54,328 nt of DNA from Pirellula sp. (GTDB lineage: Bacteria > Planctomycetota > Planctomycetia > Pirellulales > PNKZ01): assembly GCA_013822735.1 (NCBI GenBank), contig PNKZ01000030.1:1-54328 (forward strand), written 5' to 3'. Below the pieces are notes generated by a model. It was not told the origin of the DNA and did no database searches. It worked only from the letters and a program-made list of their open reading frames with translations. This document shows positions 1 to 9,580 of the stretch, in pieces (the first letter of the stretch is position 1; every line of letters starts with the position of its first letter). The translations under genes and the position numbers were made by a program.

Positions 1-114
1 TGCCGACTACCGAAAAAGCCCACAGGACCGAAGCCGAAAGTGCGGCGGCGTGCGATACCGTCGGCACTTCCGGACTTCGACCCTTGCGTGGCTCGAACTC
101 GCCGCTACCGGCGA

Positions 115-375
115 TTAATAGAAACCGATGCCGAAGCCCGGCCGATATCCGCCATAGCCGCCGTATCCTCCGTAGCCGAAGCCGGGATAACCGTAGCCGT
201 AGCCCCTATATCCGTAGCCGCCATACGCCCGGCTGATGCCGTAGCCGACGGCCACGCGGGCCGCGGCCCTGACGCCTGCTCTCAAAACGGGGCGCCGTAC
301 TGCGGCGTTTGCCTCCTGCACGCTGCCGATGCCCAACATGCCGAGCATCATCAACACCAACACGAGCCGCTTCAT
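115..375 (-). CDS. small Gly/Tyr-rich secreted protein
   Basis: 86 residues. Residues 1-24 form a signal peptide: MKRL, then a Leu/Met/Val core, ending in EANA before AVRR. The mature part is a short Arg/Ala segment followed by a low-complexity tail of GYGGY-type repeats to the C terminus. The ATG at 375 is preferred over the GTG at 384, because an AAGGAG ribosome site at 389-384 sits 8 nt before the ATG and overlaps the GTG. A possible -10 box, TAGAAT, lies at 445-440. Small exported Gly/Tyr-rich proteins are common in planctomycetes but I recognise no named family. A structural or surface-coating role is only a guess. Confidence 0.6.
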   Translation of the reverse strand: MKRLVLVLMMLGMLGIGSVQEANAAVRRPVLRAGVRAAARVAVGYGISRAYGGYGYRGYGYGYPGFGYGGYGGYGGYRPGFGIGFY

Positions 376-556
376 GTGAAGCACTCCTTAAGAAACGGGC
401 GGCCGCCCCTCTCGACGAAGCCCGATTTTCAGACGGAGTATTCTATGCGCGCACTACGGGTGACATTTGCTTAAGCCGAGTTCTTCCTCGCTGCGGCCGC
501 AAAGTCATTGCGCGGCGTGCGCTTTACCACACGCTGCGATGCACGACATGTGTGTC

Positions 557-1624
557 TCACACGTCGGCGACGTACCAGAAGTTCATCGGGTCATGCTCTA
601 ACGACTCGACCCGCACGTTATTAAATCCTGCTTCGCCGAGCATCTTGAGGGCCAGTTCTTTGCCCCACATCGCCCCCAGCCCGGGACCGCCCCCTGCGAG
701 CGATACCGACATGCAATGCATGCAAGAAATCGTATAAAGAAACGGACCGACGGGATGATTGCAATCGGCGTGGAGATGGCCGGAGCCGGAGATGTCTTGC
801 ATAAGAAAGATGCCGCCGGGACGAAGCGCTCGGCGAACGTTGCGCAGTACGGTGTCCGGCTTCGCTTGGTCGTGAATCGCGTCGAAGGCCGTGATCAGGT
901 CGAATGCCTCCACGTCGCTCATCGTCGCCAGGTCGCGTTGCGAAAAGCAAACGTTCTTCAGGCCCCGGCGTTCGATTTCGCGCTTCGCTCCCGCCGTCGC
1001 TTCCTCCGAGAAGTCGTAACCGACAAATCGGCTCTTTGGATACGCCTCGGCAAGATGCATCATCGCGCGACCGCTGCCGCAGCCGACGTCGAGCACGTCA
1101 ATGCCGCGAGCCAGCCGCGTTTCCATTCCGGGAATGAGCGGCACGATGTGATCGTGCAATCCGGCGACGACGCTCTGTGCGCTCTCTTCCGCCATCACCT
1201 CGTGGAACCGGTTGTACGCCGCGTAGGGCACGCCGCGCCCGTGACGAAACGCCGCCAACACATGCTCTTCCACACCGCCGAGCACCGCCACAAATTGCGT
1301 CGATACGGCCAAGTTGTTCGGGCTCGCCTTGCGCGTGACCCAAGCCGCGTGTTCCGCGGGTAGTTGATAGGTGCGGGCCGCGGAGTCGAATTCGACGATC
1401 TCGCCGGTGACCATCGCGGCCAGCCATTCGCGAACGTATCTCTCGTTCAAGCCCGTCCGTTCGGCGATTTCCTCGCTCGTCGCGGGCGGCATGTCAGCCA
1501 TTGCGTCGAATAGTCCGCTGCGGTGCCCGAGCGACGTCATCAGCGCAAGGCCCGCGTGGTTCACGACGCTAAGCATTTTCTGTGCGAAGTCTTCCGACTT
1601 CTTTTGATCGAGTGTTTTCTTCAT
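557..1624 (-). CDS. class I SAM-dependent methyltransferase with N-terminal winged helix (Rv2258c-like)
   Basis: 355 residues. Residues 20-95 look like a winged-helix dimerisation domain of the O-methyltransferase/Rv2258c type (SGLFDAMAD, then TSEEIAERTGLNERYVREWL). The Rossmann methyltransferase fold follows, with SAM-binding motif I LDVGCGSGR at 178-186, an acidic residue at the end of strand 2 (FVGYDFS), and the post-motif block LRPGGIFLMQDI. The C-terminal part carries an extended cap. The family methylates small molecules or is uncharacterised, and the substrate cannot be read from the sequence. No strong ribosome site precedes the ATG. The gene stands alone and is divergent from the transglutaminase locus. 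Confidence 0.85.
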   Translation of the reverse strand: MKKTLDQKKSEDFAQKMLSVVNHAGLALMTSLGHRSGLFDAMADMPPATSEEIAERTGLNERYVREWLAAMVTGEIVEFDSAARTYQLPAEHAAWVTRKASPNNLAVSTQFVAVLGGVEEHVLAAFRHGRGVPYAAYNRFHEVMAEESAQSVVAGLHDHIVPLIPGMETRLARGIDVLDVGCGSGRAMMHLAEAYPKSRFVGYDFSEEATAGAKREIERRGLKNVCFSQRDLATMSDVEAFDLITAFDAIHDQAKPDTVLRNVRRALRPGGIFLMQDISGSGHLHADCNHPVGPFLYTISCMHCMSVSLAGGGPGLGAMWGKELALKMLGEAGFNNVRVESLEHDPMNFWYVADV

Positions 1625-2064
1625 GGCAAAAGTAAATATGAATTCACATAAGGACCCTATCGCAATTCGAAAGCTCGCATGTCGCGGTATCGAACCCTGA
1701 TGATCGCTAAGCGGAATGACGCGTCCGATGTTACCGAAAAGCCTTCGTTTTTGCCCCTACATCGTGGCGTTTATTCCCTATGCACCGGCCGAAGCGGCAT
1801 CTGACCCCTTACCTTGCCCAACATGCCGGCATAAAACTTGCCTAACCGTTAATCGTGGGCTAGGTATTATCTCCGCGTCGCAAATTAGCGGCATTAGGCT
1901 CGCCTGGCGTGCTGCGCGGTTATGCAGTCGTGCGTGCCTTGGCATCAGTGGCGGCGAGTGCCCAGGCTTATCCCCGCAGAGTTCCCTGACACACGCTCTC
2001 CCCAGCGTACCGGGCCGACGCGCCTCCTAGCGTTGTCGGCTCGAATCTCCCCCCCGAGGTTTGC
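1625..2064. other. intergenic region between divergent genes
   Basis: 440 bases between the divergent starts of the methyltransferase and the transglutaminase. No reading frame here resembles a protein family. It should hold both promoters. On the + strand TTGCCT (1838-1843), a 17-nt spacer and TAGGTA (1861-1866) make a weak sigma70-like candidate. Confidence 0.4.
1838..1866 (+). promoter_or_regulatory. weak candidate promoter for the transglutaminase gene
   Basis: TTGCCT, 17 nt, TAGGTA on the + strand about 200 nt before the start codon at 2065. The -35 hexamer is reasonable and the -10 hexamer is poor. Low confidence. Confidence 0.2.
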
Positions 2065-5000
2065 ATGTCGATTCGCGTCGCTCTTCACCACCACACGCGC
2101 TACCGTTACGACCGGCACGTGCAAATCTTCCCGCAGGTGGTGCGTCTCCGCCCGGCCCCGCATTGCCGGACGCCGATCTTGAGCTACTCGCTCAAAGTGC
2201 GCCCCGAAAAGCACTTCATCAATTGGCAGCAAGACCCGCACGGCAACTTCCTCGGCCGGCTCGTGTTTCCTGAGAAGTCGAACGTGTTCGACGTCGAGGT
2301 GGATCTCGTCGCCGAAATGACGGTGATCAACCCCTTCGACTTCTTCCTGGAAGAATCCGCCGAGAACGCGCCGTTCGTTTACGATGCGCACCTGATGGAA
2401 GAGCTCCGGCCGAACTTGGTCGTGCAGCCGATGGGGCGCCGCCTCGCGGAATTCCTCGGCACGATCGATCGCGAACAGAAACGCACCATCGATTTCCTGG
2501 TCGACGTCAACCAGCGCGTGCACAATCGCGTGGAGTACGTCGTGCGCATGGACCCGGGCGTGCAAACCCCGGAAGAAACGCTCACGCTTGCCAAGGGCTC
2601 TTGCCGCGATTCGGCTTGGCTGCTCGTGCACGTGCTGCGGCACCTCGGCATGGCCGCGCGGTTCTGCAGCGGCTACCTCATTCAGCTCACGGCCGACGTC
2701 AAATCGCTCGACGGCCCTTCCGGCACTGAAGTCGACTTCACGGATCTTCACGCCTGGACCGAGGTGTTTCTCCCCGGCGCCGGCTGGATCGGCCTCGACC
2801 CGACGTCCGGACTGTTTGCCGGAGAAGGACACATTCCGCTTGCCGCGACCCCCGACCCGCTTTCGGCCGCGCCGGTCTCCGGAGCTGTCGAGAAGTGCGA
2901 AGCCGATTTCGATTTTGCGATGACGGTGACGCGCATCCACGAGGACCCGCGCGTCACGAAGCCGTACACCGAAGATCAATGGAACGAAATTGAGCGGCTC
3001 GGCCAGCAGGTCGACGGCGTCATTCATAACCAGGACATGCGTCTCACGCAGGGAGGCGAGCCGACGTTCGTTTCCATCGACGACATGGAAGGGGAAGAAT
3101 GGAACACCGGCGCTCTTGGCCCGCGCAAGCGTCGTTTGGCCGGCGAGCTCATCAAGCGCCTCGGCAAGCAGTTTGCCGTCGGTCCGTTGCTCCATTACGG
3201 TCAAGGCAAATGGTACCCCGGCGAGCCGCTCCCCCGCTGGGCCTTGGGTTGCTACTGGCGTAAGGACGGCGAAGTGATCTGGGAAAATCCGGACCTCATC
3301 GCCGACGACGAAGACAACTTCGGCCACACCGATGCGGATGCCCAGCGTTTCATCACCGAGCTCGCCGAACGCCTGCACGTCGATCCCGAACATGTAATGC
3401 CCGCGCATGAAGACGTCTGGTACTACATGTGGAAAGAACGCAAGCTGCCGACCAACGTCGATCCGCTGCAATCCAAGCTTTCCGACAAGGTCGAGCGCGA
3501 CCGATTGGCAAAGATCTTCACGCAGGGGCTGAATAAGACCGTCGGCTACTGCTTGCCGCTTTGTCGCGACCACTACTACAACGCCCATTCCACGTGGCGC
3601 AGCGGTAAGTGGTTCTTGCGTCAGGAACACATGTTCCTGCTGCCGGGCGATTCGCCGATGGGTTTCCGTCTGCCGCTCGACTCCTTGCCCTGGGTCGCGC
3701 CGGTCGACTTCCCGCATATTTATGAAATGGACCCGTTCGCTTCCCGCGAAGGGCTCCCGGGCCGTGCCGACTTGGCCGCTTGGACGCCGCGTCCTCCCGT
3801 CACGCGTCCCGAGGGCGGCTCGACCTACGGCGGCGGACGTTACAGCTACTCCACGCCCGACGGCGGCGCCGTCAACGGCAACGGCTACCACACCTTGCGC
3901 GAAACGGAGTGGGGCGCCGCGGACAAGAGTCCGCTCGGCACCGTGATCCGTCAGCAATTCGGCGGCGGCAGCGCGGCAGGCAGCGAGTTTGAAAACGGCC
4001 TCGTCGCTCAACTCGAACGGGACCGCATCGCTTACGATCGACTCAGCTCGATCCGGCCGGAACAAACGATTTTGCTGGAGCAGGGCAAGTCGGCGGCGGG
4101 CATCGTCCGCACGGCCATTTGCGTCGAACCGCGCGCCGGCAAGCTGCATGTCTTCATGCCGCCGCTCGCCTACGTGGAAGACTACCTCGATCTGGTTCGC
4201 GCCCTAGAAGAAACGGCGGCGCATTTGCAGATGCCGATCGTCATCGAAGGGTACACCCCGCCGCACGATTACCGCTTGTCGGTATTGAAGGTGACGCCCG
4301 ACCCGGGCGTGATCGAAGTGAATCTCCAACCCGCGGCGAACTGGAACGAACTCGTACACAACACGACGACGCTCTATTCCGAAGCTCGCCTGACGCGCCT
4401 CGGCACGGAAAAATTCATGCTCGACGGGCGCCACACCGGCACCGGCGGCGGCAATCACATTGTGCTCGGCGGAGCGACACCGTCCGATAGTCCGATCTTG
4501 CGTCGGCCCGACCTGCTACGGAGCCTCGTCGCCTATTGGCACAATCATCCGTCGCTTTCGTACCTCTTCTCCGGCTTGTTCGTCGGCCCGACGAGCCAAG
4601 CTCCCCGCGCCGACGAAGCGCGGCATGAGTCGGTATACGAACTCGAAACGGCGATGCAGCAATTGCCGAAGGAAACGTTCTGCCCGCCGTGGCTTACCGA
4701 TCGCTTGTTCCGTCACTTACTCATCGACATCACGGGCAACACGCATCGCGCCGAGTTCTGCATCGACAAGCTCTTCTCGCCCGATTCCAGCACCGGCCGC
4801 TTGGGCTTGGTGGAACTGCGGGCCTTTGAAATGCCGCCGCATCCGCGCATGAGCCTCACGCAACAGCTCTTGCTCCGCGGCCTGCTCGCGCACTTCTGGG
4901 AGAAGCCGTATCAGAAGGAACTCGTTCGTTGGAGCACCGGCCTGCACGACAAGTTCATGTTGCCGCACTTCCTCGCTCAAGACTTCGCCGACGTCTTGGC

Positions 5001-5625
5001 CGACCTGCAGGACGGCGGATATCCGTTTAAGCAAGAATGGTTCGACGCGCACTTCGAATTCCGCTTCCCGCTCTGCGGCACCATCGCGCATCGCGGCGTG
5101 GAGTTGGAAATTCGCCAGGCCATCGAGCCGTGGCACGTTCTGGGTGAAGAGTCGGCAGGGGGCGGCACGGCCCGATTCGTCGATTCGTCGCTTGAGCGCG
5201 TCCAAATCCTCGTGAAGGGGATGGTCGATTCGCGACATGTCGTCGCCTGCAACGGTCGTCGCGTGCCGCTCCATCCTACCGGCACGCTGGGCGAGTTTGT
5301 CGCGGGCGTTCGGTTTCGCGCTTGGCAGCCGCCGTCGTGCTTGCACCCGACGATCGGCGTCCACGCACCGCTCAACTTCGAAATTATCGACGCATGGTCG
5401 GAACGCTCGCTGGGAGGGTGCACATGGCACGTCGCGCATCCCGGCGGCCGGTCGTACGAGACTTTCCCGGTCAACGCCTACGAAGCCGAATCGCGACGTA
5501 CGAATCGCTTCTTCCGCCTCGGCCACACGGGCGGTAAGGTCGCCGTGCCGCAAGAAGAGCGAAACGACGATTATCCGATGACACTCGACCTTCGTCGCTC
5601 GATCCAACGCGCTTACTCCGTGTAG
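2065..5625 (+). CDS. transglutaminase-like protein with DUF2126
   Basis: 1,186 residues. The N terminus is a bacterial transglutaminase N-domain (residues 1-90, starting MSIRVALHHHTRYRYD). A papain-fold transglutaminase core follows with a full triad: Cys180 in GSCRDSA, His229 in LHAWTEVF and Asp245 in GLDPTSG. From about residue 290 to the end is the long DUF2126 region, with TQGGEPTFV near 330 and GGGNHIVLGG near 800. This length and layout are normal for the family. It is typically found with circularly permuted ATP-grasp/alpha-E proteins, as here, in a locus predicted to make and process a peptide-like product. The ATG is preceded by a modest GAGG site 5 nt upstream. A strong terminator follows the gene. 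Confidence 0.92.
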   Translation: MSIRVALHHHTRYRYDRHVQIFPQVVRLRPAPHCRTPILSYSLKVRPEKHFINWQQDPHGNFLGRLVFPEKSNVFDVEVDLVAEMTVINPFDFFLEESAENAPFVYDAHLMEELRPNLVVQPMGRRLAEFLGTIDREQKRTIDFLVDVNQRVHNRVEYVVRMDPGVQTPEETLTLAKGSCRDSAWLLVHVLRHLGMAARFCSGYLIQLTADVKSLDGPSGTEVDFTDLHAWTEVFLPGAGWIGLDPTSGLFAGEGHIPLAATPDPLSAAPVSGAVEKCEADFDFAMTVTRIHEDPRVTKPYTEDQWNEIERLGQQVDGVIHNQDMRLTQGGEPTFVSIDDMEGEEWNTGALGPRKRRLAGELIKRLGKQFAVGPLLHYGQGKWYPGEPLPRWALGCYWRKDGEVIWENPDLIADDEDNFGHTDADAQRFITELAERLHVDPEHVMPAHEDVWYYMWKERKLPTNVDPLQSKLSDKVERDRLAKIFTQGLNKTVGYCLPLCRDHYYNAHSTWRSGKWFLRQEHMFLLPGDSPMGFRLPLDSLPWVAPVDFPHIYEMDPFASREGLPGRADLAAWTPRPPVTRPEGGSTYGGGRYSYSTPDGGAVNGNGYHTLRETEWGAADKSPLGTVIRQQFGGGSAAGSEFENGLVAQLERDRIAYDRLSSIRPEQTILLEQGKSAAGIVRTAICVEPRAGKLHVFMPPLAYVEDYLDLVRALEETAAHLQMPIVIEGYTPPHDYRLSVLKVTPDPGVIEVNLQPAANWNELVHNTTTLYSEARLTRLGTEKFMLDGRHTGTGGGNHIVLGGATPSDSPILRRPDLLRSLVAYWHNHPSLSYLFSGLFVGPTSQAPRADEARHESVYELETAMQQLPKETFCPPWLTDRLFRHLLIDITGNTHRAEFCIDKLFSPDSSTGRLGLVELRAFEMPPHPRMSLTQQLLLRGLLAHFWEKPYQKELVRWSTGLHDKFMLPHFLAQDFADVLADLQDGGYPFKQEWFDAHFEFRFPLCGTIAHRGVELEIRQAIEPWHVLGEESAGGGTARFVDSSLERVQILVKGMVDSRHVVACNGRRVPLHPTGTLGEFVAGVRFRAWQPPSCLHPTIGVHAPLNFEIIDAWSERSLGGCTWHVAHPGGRSYETFPVNAYEAESRRTNRFFRLGHTGGKVAVPQEERNDDYPMTLDLRRSIQRAYSV

Positions 5626-5666
5626 CGCCGTCGACGCAACCAGCGCAACTGGTTAATTGCTTAATC

Positions 5667-5706
5667 ACGTCGTGTGCCAAAGCAACTTGGCACACGACGT
5701 TTTCTT
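5667..5706 (+). terminator. Rho-independent terminator
   Basis: A perfect 14-bp stem (ACGTCGTGTGCCAA pairing with TTGGCACACGACGT) closes a 6-nt AGCAAC loop and is followed by a T-rich run TTTTCTTT. It lies 42 nt after the transglutaminase/DUF2126 stop and separates this gene from the ATP-grasp gene. Confidence 0.9.
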
Positions 5707-5757
5707 TGCGCTCAGCGAGACCGCGTGCTTTACGGCACGGCGCCAGACGCCGCCTGG

Positions 5758-5786
5758 TTTACAGAACCGGCCGCGCAGACTAAAAT
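5758..5786 (+). promoter_or_regulatory. sigma70-type promoter for the ATP-grasp gene
   Basis: TTTACA (5758-5763), exactly 17 nt, then TAAAAT (5781-5786). It lies between the terminator and the next gene, leaving a leader of about 185 nt. With the terminator it suggests that the ATP-grasp and second transglutaminase genes are transcribed separately from the first gene. Confidence 0.6.
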
Positions 5787-5980
5787 CCTGGTCTCGAAAC
5801 TTGAGCTCGAAGAAGGCGGGTTAAGCCCCTCGCGAAACGTCGGTCGAACGCGTCATGCGATCGACTTTCCGTATGGCGCGGAGTCGCGATGGTCTCGTCT
5901 TCGTTTGAACGGCGGCATGTCGAAATGAAGCGACGTTGCTGCCGGGGCGGAACTCGAACGACGACACGCGAGCGCCAGAT

Positions 5981-8545
5981 ATGAGCGTTACGACCGAAGC
6001 CGCAACGACGCGGCCTCCGGAAGACCTTCTCGCCGGCTACAAGCCGCCGCCTGGAATCTTCGACGAAATGGTCGACGGGGCCGGGCAGGTGCGCCCCGCT
6101 TGGCAGAAGCTCGTCGGCTCGCTCGAGCAAACAGGCGCCGAGGGCATCGCCCGCCAATCCGAGCAGGCCCGCCGCCTCCTCCGCGACAACGGCGTCACCT
6201 ACAATGTCTACGGTGAGGTGTCCGGCGAAGAACGGCCGTGGGAGCTCGATTGCGTTCCGATGCTCATTTCGAGCAGAGAATGGAACGGCATCGCCGAAGG
6301 GCTCACGCAACGCGCTGCGTTGCTGAACCTGCTGCTGGTGGATCTTTACGGCCGGCAAGACCTGCTTCGCCAAGGAGTGTTGCCGGCCGAATTGGTGCTC
6401 GGCAATCCCGAGTATCTGTTGCCTTGCCGCGACGTGCGGGTGCCGAACGATTGCTACTTGCATCTCTACGCCGCGCACCTCGGCCGCGGCACCGACGGCA
6501 ACTGGACCGTGCTGGCCGATCGCACGCAAGGACCTTCCGGCGCGGGCTATGCGCTGGAGAATCGTCTCGTTGTTTCGCGCGTTCTCGCCGAAGAATTTCA
6601 CGACGCGCGCGTGCGACGTCATGCCACATTCTTTAAGTCGCTGCGCGACTCGCTGTTCTCCTCGGCCACGAGGCATCGCGAGAATCCGCGCGTCGTGTTG
6701 CTTACGCCCGGCCCAAGCAGCTCGGCCTATTTCGAAGACGTCTACCTGGCGCGCTACCTCGGCTACACGCTCGTCGAGGGGGGCGATCTCACGGTGCGCG
6801 ACAACGCCGTGTACCTCAAAACGCTCGGTGGTCTGCTTCCGGTCGATGTCATTCTCCGGCGCTTGCAAGACACCGATTGCGACCCGCTGGAACTGCGAAC
6901 GGAATCGATGCTCGGCGTCGCCGGCCTGTTGCAAGCCGCGCGCTCGGGCAACGTCGTCATCGCCAACGCCCTGGGCAGCGGCATCCTCGAAGCTCCGGCG
7001 TTGGCGGCGTTTTTGCCGGATCTCTGCCGCCGTATGCTCGGCGAAGAGCTCAAGCTCCCTTCCGTGCAAACGTGGTGGTGCGGTCGCGACGACGATCGTC
7101 GCTACGTGCTCGATCATCTGCACGAGCTTGTTATTAAGCCTGCGATGCTGCATCGCACGCGGCAGCCGGTGTACGGCGGCGCGCTCTCGCAAACCGACCG
7201 CGAGCGACTTGCAGCGGCAATCACAAGGCACCCCAACAACTTTGCGGCGCAAGCGCTCGTCGAACGTTCTTCGACGCCGGTGTGGAGCAAAGGGAGCCTG
7301 CAGCCGCGGCACGTGGCCTTACGAACCTTCGTCGCCGCCGACGGGGAAAAATACGACGTTATGCCGGGCGGCTTGATCCGTGTCACCACCGATCCTTGCT
7401 TGCCCGCGGTCTCGATGTCGTCGGGGCAGGGGAGTAAGGACCTCTGGGTTCTCTCCGACGGTCCGGTCTCGCCGATGTCGCTTTTGAGGCCCTACGGTGC
7501 GCCGATCGAGCTACGCCGCAGCGGCAACGATTTGCCGAGCCGCGTGGCCGACAATATGTTCTGGCTCGGCCGACAATTCGAACGGGCCGAAGGCATTGTG
7601 CGCCAATGGCGCGCCGTGATCATGCGCTGGATGAGCGAATCGGAGCCCGGCGGATTAGTGGAACTGCCGATTCTCTTCGACGCCTTGCTACAAGATTGGA
7701 AGGAAGAACGTCCGGAAGCGGTCGTCGCGGGCGATCCGTATCGGGCCCGCTTCCGCCAATTGCTTCGGCTCTGCTACGACGAACGTCGTCCTGATTCGCT
7801 CCGCTCGACGATCTACTCGGCGCACCATTTGGCGTCGATCATGCGCGATCGCCTTTCGCTCGACAGTTACCGCATCATCAATCGTCTGCGCACCGAAATC
7901 GGCCCCGGCATGTCGCAGGCGCAATCGCTCGACGACATCCTGCTGCAGCTCAATCAGATCATCGTCCTGCTTTCGGCCTTTGCCGGCATGGGCATGGAAA
8001 GCATGACGCGCGGACCGAGTTGGCGATTCCTCGATATGGGTCGACGCATCGAGCGCGCGCAGCACACCGTACACATACTGCAATCGGTGCTCGTGCGCCC
8101 GCTTGCGGAGCCGGCGCCGGTGATCGAAGCGCTGTTGGAGATCGCCGACAGTTCGATGACCTACCGCTCGCGGTATCTCACTTCTATCCAACTAGCGCCC
8201 GCGCTCGACTTGATTCTCACCGACGAAACGAACCCCCGCTCGGCGGCGTTTCAACTTGCGGCGCTCGCCGAACATGTGCGCGGGCTTCCGCACGACGAAG
8301 GCAAACCGCAATCGACGCCCGAGCAGCGTGTGATGCTCGCCGCGCAAACGGAGCTCCGGCTCACCGACGTCGAAGCGCTCTGCCAATCATCGGAGACCGA
8401 CGGCGAACATCGGCAACTCGGCGAACTATTGGCGCGGCTTGAGCGGCACCTGATCGCCCTTGCCGAGGCGATCGGCCATACCTACTTGGTGCACGCCGGA
8501 CCGTCGCGTCATTTGGGTCGCATCTCTCCTTCTCCGCAACCTTAG
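5981..8545 (+). CDS. circularly permuted ATP-grasp ligase fused to alpha-E domain
   Basis: 854 residues. The first about 490 residues form a circularly permuted ATP-grasp domain: YLLPCRDVRVPND, then VVLLTPGPSSSAYFED, GNVVIANALGSG, the conserved HELVIKPA lysine block, and a late ALRTFVAADG segment. The last about 330 residues are the all-helical alpha-E domain, starting LPSRVADNMFWLGRQFERAEG, with GMESMTRGPSWRFLDMGRRIERA. In many bacteria these are two adjacent proteins and here they are fused. The pair is predicted (Iyer and colleagues' work on amidoligases) to form peptide-like bonds, with the neighbouring transglutaminases as peptidase partners. ATG 5981 is chosen over an upstream TTG because homology starts after it. 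Confidence 0.9.
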   Translation: MSVTTEAATTRPPEDLLAGYKPPPGIFDEMVDGAGQVRPAWQKLVGSLEQTGAEGIARQSEQARRLLRDNGVTYNVYGEVSGEERPWELDCVPMLISSREWNGIAEGLTQRAALLNLLLVDLYGRQDLLRQGVLPAELVLGNPEYLLPCRDVRVPNDCYLHLYAAHLGRGTDGNWTVLADRTQGPSGAGYALENRLVVSRVLAEEFHDARVRRHATFFKSLRDSLFSSATRHRENPRVVLLTPGPSSSAYFEDVYLARYLGYTLVEGGDLTVRDNAVYLKTLGGLLPVDVILRRLQDTDCDPLELRTESMLGVAGLLQAARSGNVVIANALGSGILEAPALAAFLPDLCRRMLGEELKLPSVQTWWCGRDDDRRYVLDHLHELVIKPAMLHRTRQPVYGGALSQTDRERLAAAITRHPNNFAAQALVERSSTPVWSKGSLQPRHVALRTFVAADGEKYDVMPGGLIRVTTDPCLPAVSMSSGQGSKDLWVLSDGPVSPMSLLRPYGAPIELRRSGNDLPSRVADNMFWLGRQFERAEGIVRQWRAVIMRWMSESEPGGLVELPILFDALLQDWKEERPEAVVAGDPYRARFRQLLRLCYDERRPDSLRSTIYSAHHLASIMRDRLSLDSYRIINRLRTEIGPGMSQAQSLDDILLQLNQIIVLLSAFAGMGMESMTRGPSWRFLDMGRRIERAQHTVHILQSVLVRPLAEPAPVIEALLEIADSSMTYRSRYLTSIQLAPALDLILTDETNPRSAAFQLAALAEHVRGLPHDEGKPQSTPEQRVMLAAQTELRLTDVEALCQSSETDGEHRQLGELLARLERHLIALAEAIGHTYLVHAGPSRHLGRISPSPQP

Positions 8546-8558
8546 GGGCGCTCCGCCG

Positions 8559-9431
8559 ATGATGTACCGCGTGCGCCATTCGACGGTCTACTCCTACGAC
8601 GAAACAGTGCCCGTTTGCCAAAACGAGGCTCACCTCAAGCCGCGTAACGCCGCGGCGCAGAAGTGCCTCAGCAACAATCTGATGATTGCCCCGCCGCCGG
8701 CGACGCTCGTCGAGCGTCACGATTACTTCGGCAATCACGTGACCTTCTTCACGATTCAAGAAGGACATCGCCGCTTAGCGATCACGGCCGAAAGCGTGGT
8801 GACGGTGCTAGAAACGGCGCCCCCCGCTCTAGAAGAATCCGGCGCCTGGGAACACACGGCTCGTTTGTTGCACAGCTACAGCGACGGCGCGCATCTCGAA
8901 GCGAAGCACTTCACGTTTGAGTCGCCGTTTGTGCCGCTGCTCGACCAATTGGCGGAATACGCCGCTCCGTCGTTCACGCCGGGCCGCCGCCACTTGGAAG
9001 CCACGCTCGATCTGACGCGACGCATCTTCACCGAATTCAAGTTCGACCCGACGGCCACTTGCGTCAATACGCCGCCGCTTGAGGTGCTGCAAAAGAAGCG
9101 CGGCGTCTGCCAAGATTTCGCCCATTTGATGATCGGCTGCCTACGCGCGCTCGGACTTTCGGCGCGCTACGTCAGCGGCTACCTCCTCACGCTGCCGCCG
9201 CCGGGCAAACCGCGTCTCGCGGGCGCCGACGTTTCGCACGCGTGGGTCTCCGTCTACTTCCCGGAGTTCGGCTGGCTCGATTTCGATCCCACGAACAATT
9301 GCATCCCTTCGGGCCATCACATCACGCTCGGCTGGGGCCGCGACTACGGCGACATTTGCCCGATCAAGGGCGTTTTCATCGGCGGCGGTCAGCACGCGAT
9401 GCAGGTCACGGTCGACGTCGAACCGGTCTAA
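8559..9431 (+). CDS. transglutaminase family protein
   Basis: 290 residues. A transglutaminase N-domain (MYRVRHSTVYSYDETV) precedes a papain-like core with Cys184 in KRGVCQDFAHL, His228 in SHAWVSVYFP and Asp243 in WLDFDPTN. It lies 13 nt after the ATP-grasp/alpha-E gene and is almost certainly in the same transcript. The start is one of two consecutive ATGs (8559 or 8562). It is the short partner of the DUF2126-type transglutaminase upstream, and both keep complete catalytic triads. A peptidase or amide-transfer role on the product of the ATP-grasp enzyme is predicted for the family but not shown. Confidence 0.92.
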   Translation: MMYRVRHSTVYSYDETVPVCQNEAHLKPRNAAAQKCLSNNLMIAPPPATLVERHDYFGNHVTFFTIQEGHRRLAITAESVVTVLETAPPALEESGAWEHTARLLHSYSDGAHLEAKHFTFESPFVPLLDQLAEYAAPSFTPGRRHLEATLDLTRRIFTEFKFDPTATCVNTPPLEVLQKKRGVCQDFAHLMIGCLRALGLSARYVSGYLLTLPPPGKPRLAGADVSHAWVSVYFPEFGWLDFDPTNNCIPSGHHITLGWGRDYGDICPIKGVFIGGGQHAMQVTVDVEPV

Positions 9432-9580
9432 AGCCGGCCATTCATTTAGTCGCGGAGCCCGTATCGGCGCTTCGTCGTTCCGCTTTCGGCCCTCTTGTCG
9501 GAATGGAATTCGGCCGCGCGTCGGGTTATAACCGATTCTGCCGCTCTTCCCGCCCCGATCCTCCCGTCGGACTTTTCGCC

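Noticed and set aside
1945-4149. 734-codon open frame on the - strand opposite the transglutaminase
   Set aside because: Lies entirely within the clear transglutaminase/DUF2126 gene. Composition is Arg/Val-rich without family motifs; a GC-rich codon shadow.
5780-7312. 510-codon - strand frame opposite the ATP-grasp gene
   Set aside because: Antisense to a well-conserved enzyme and starts inside it; no recognisable motif.
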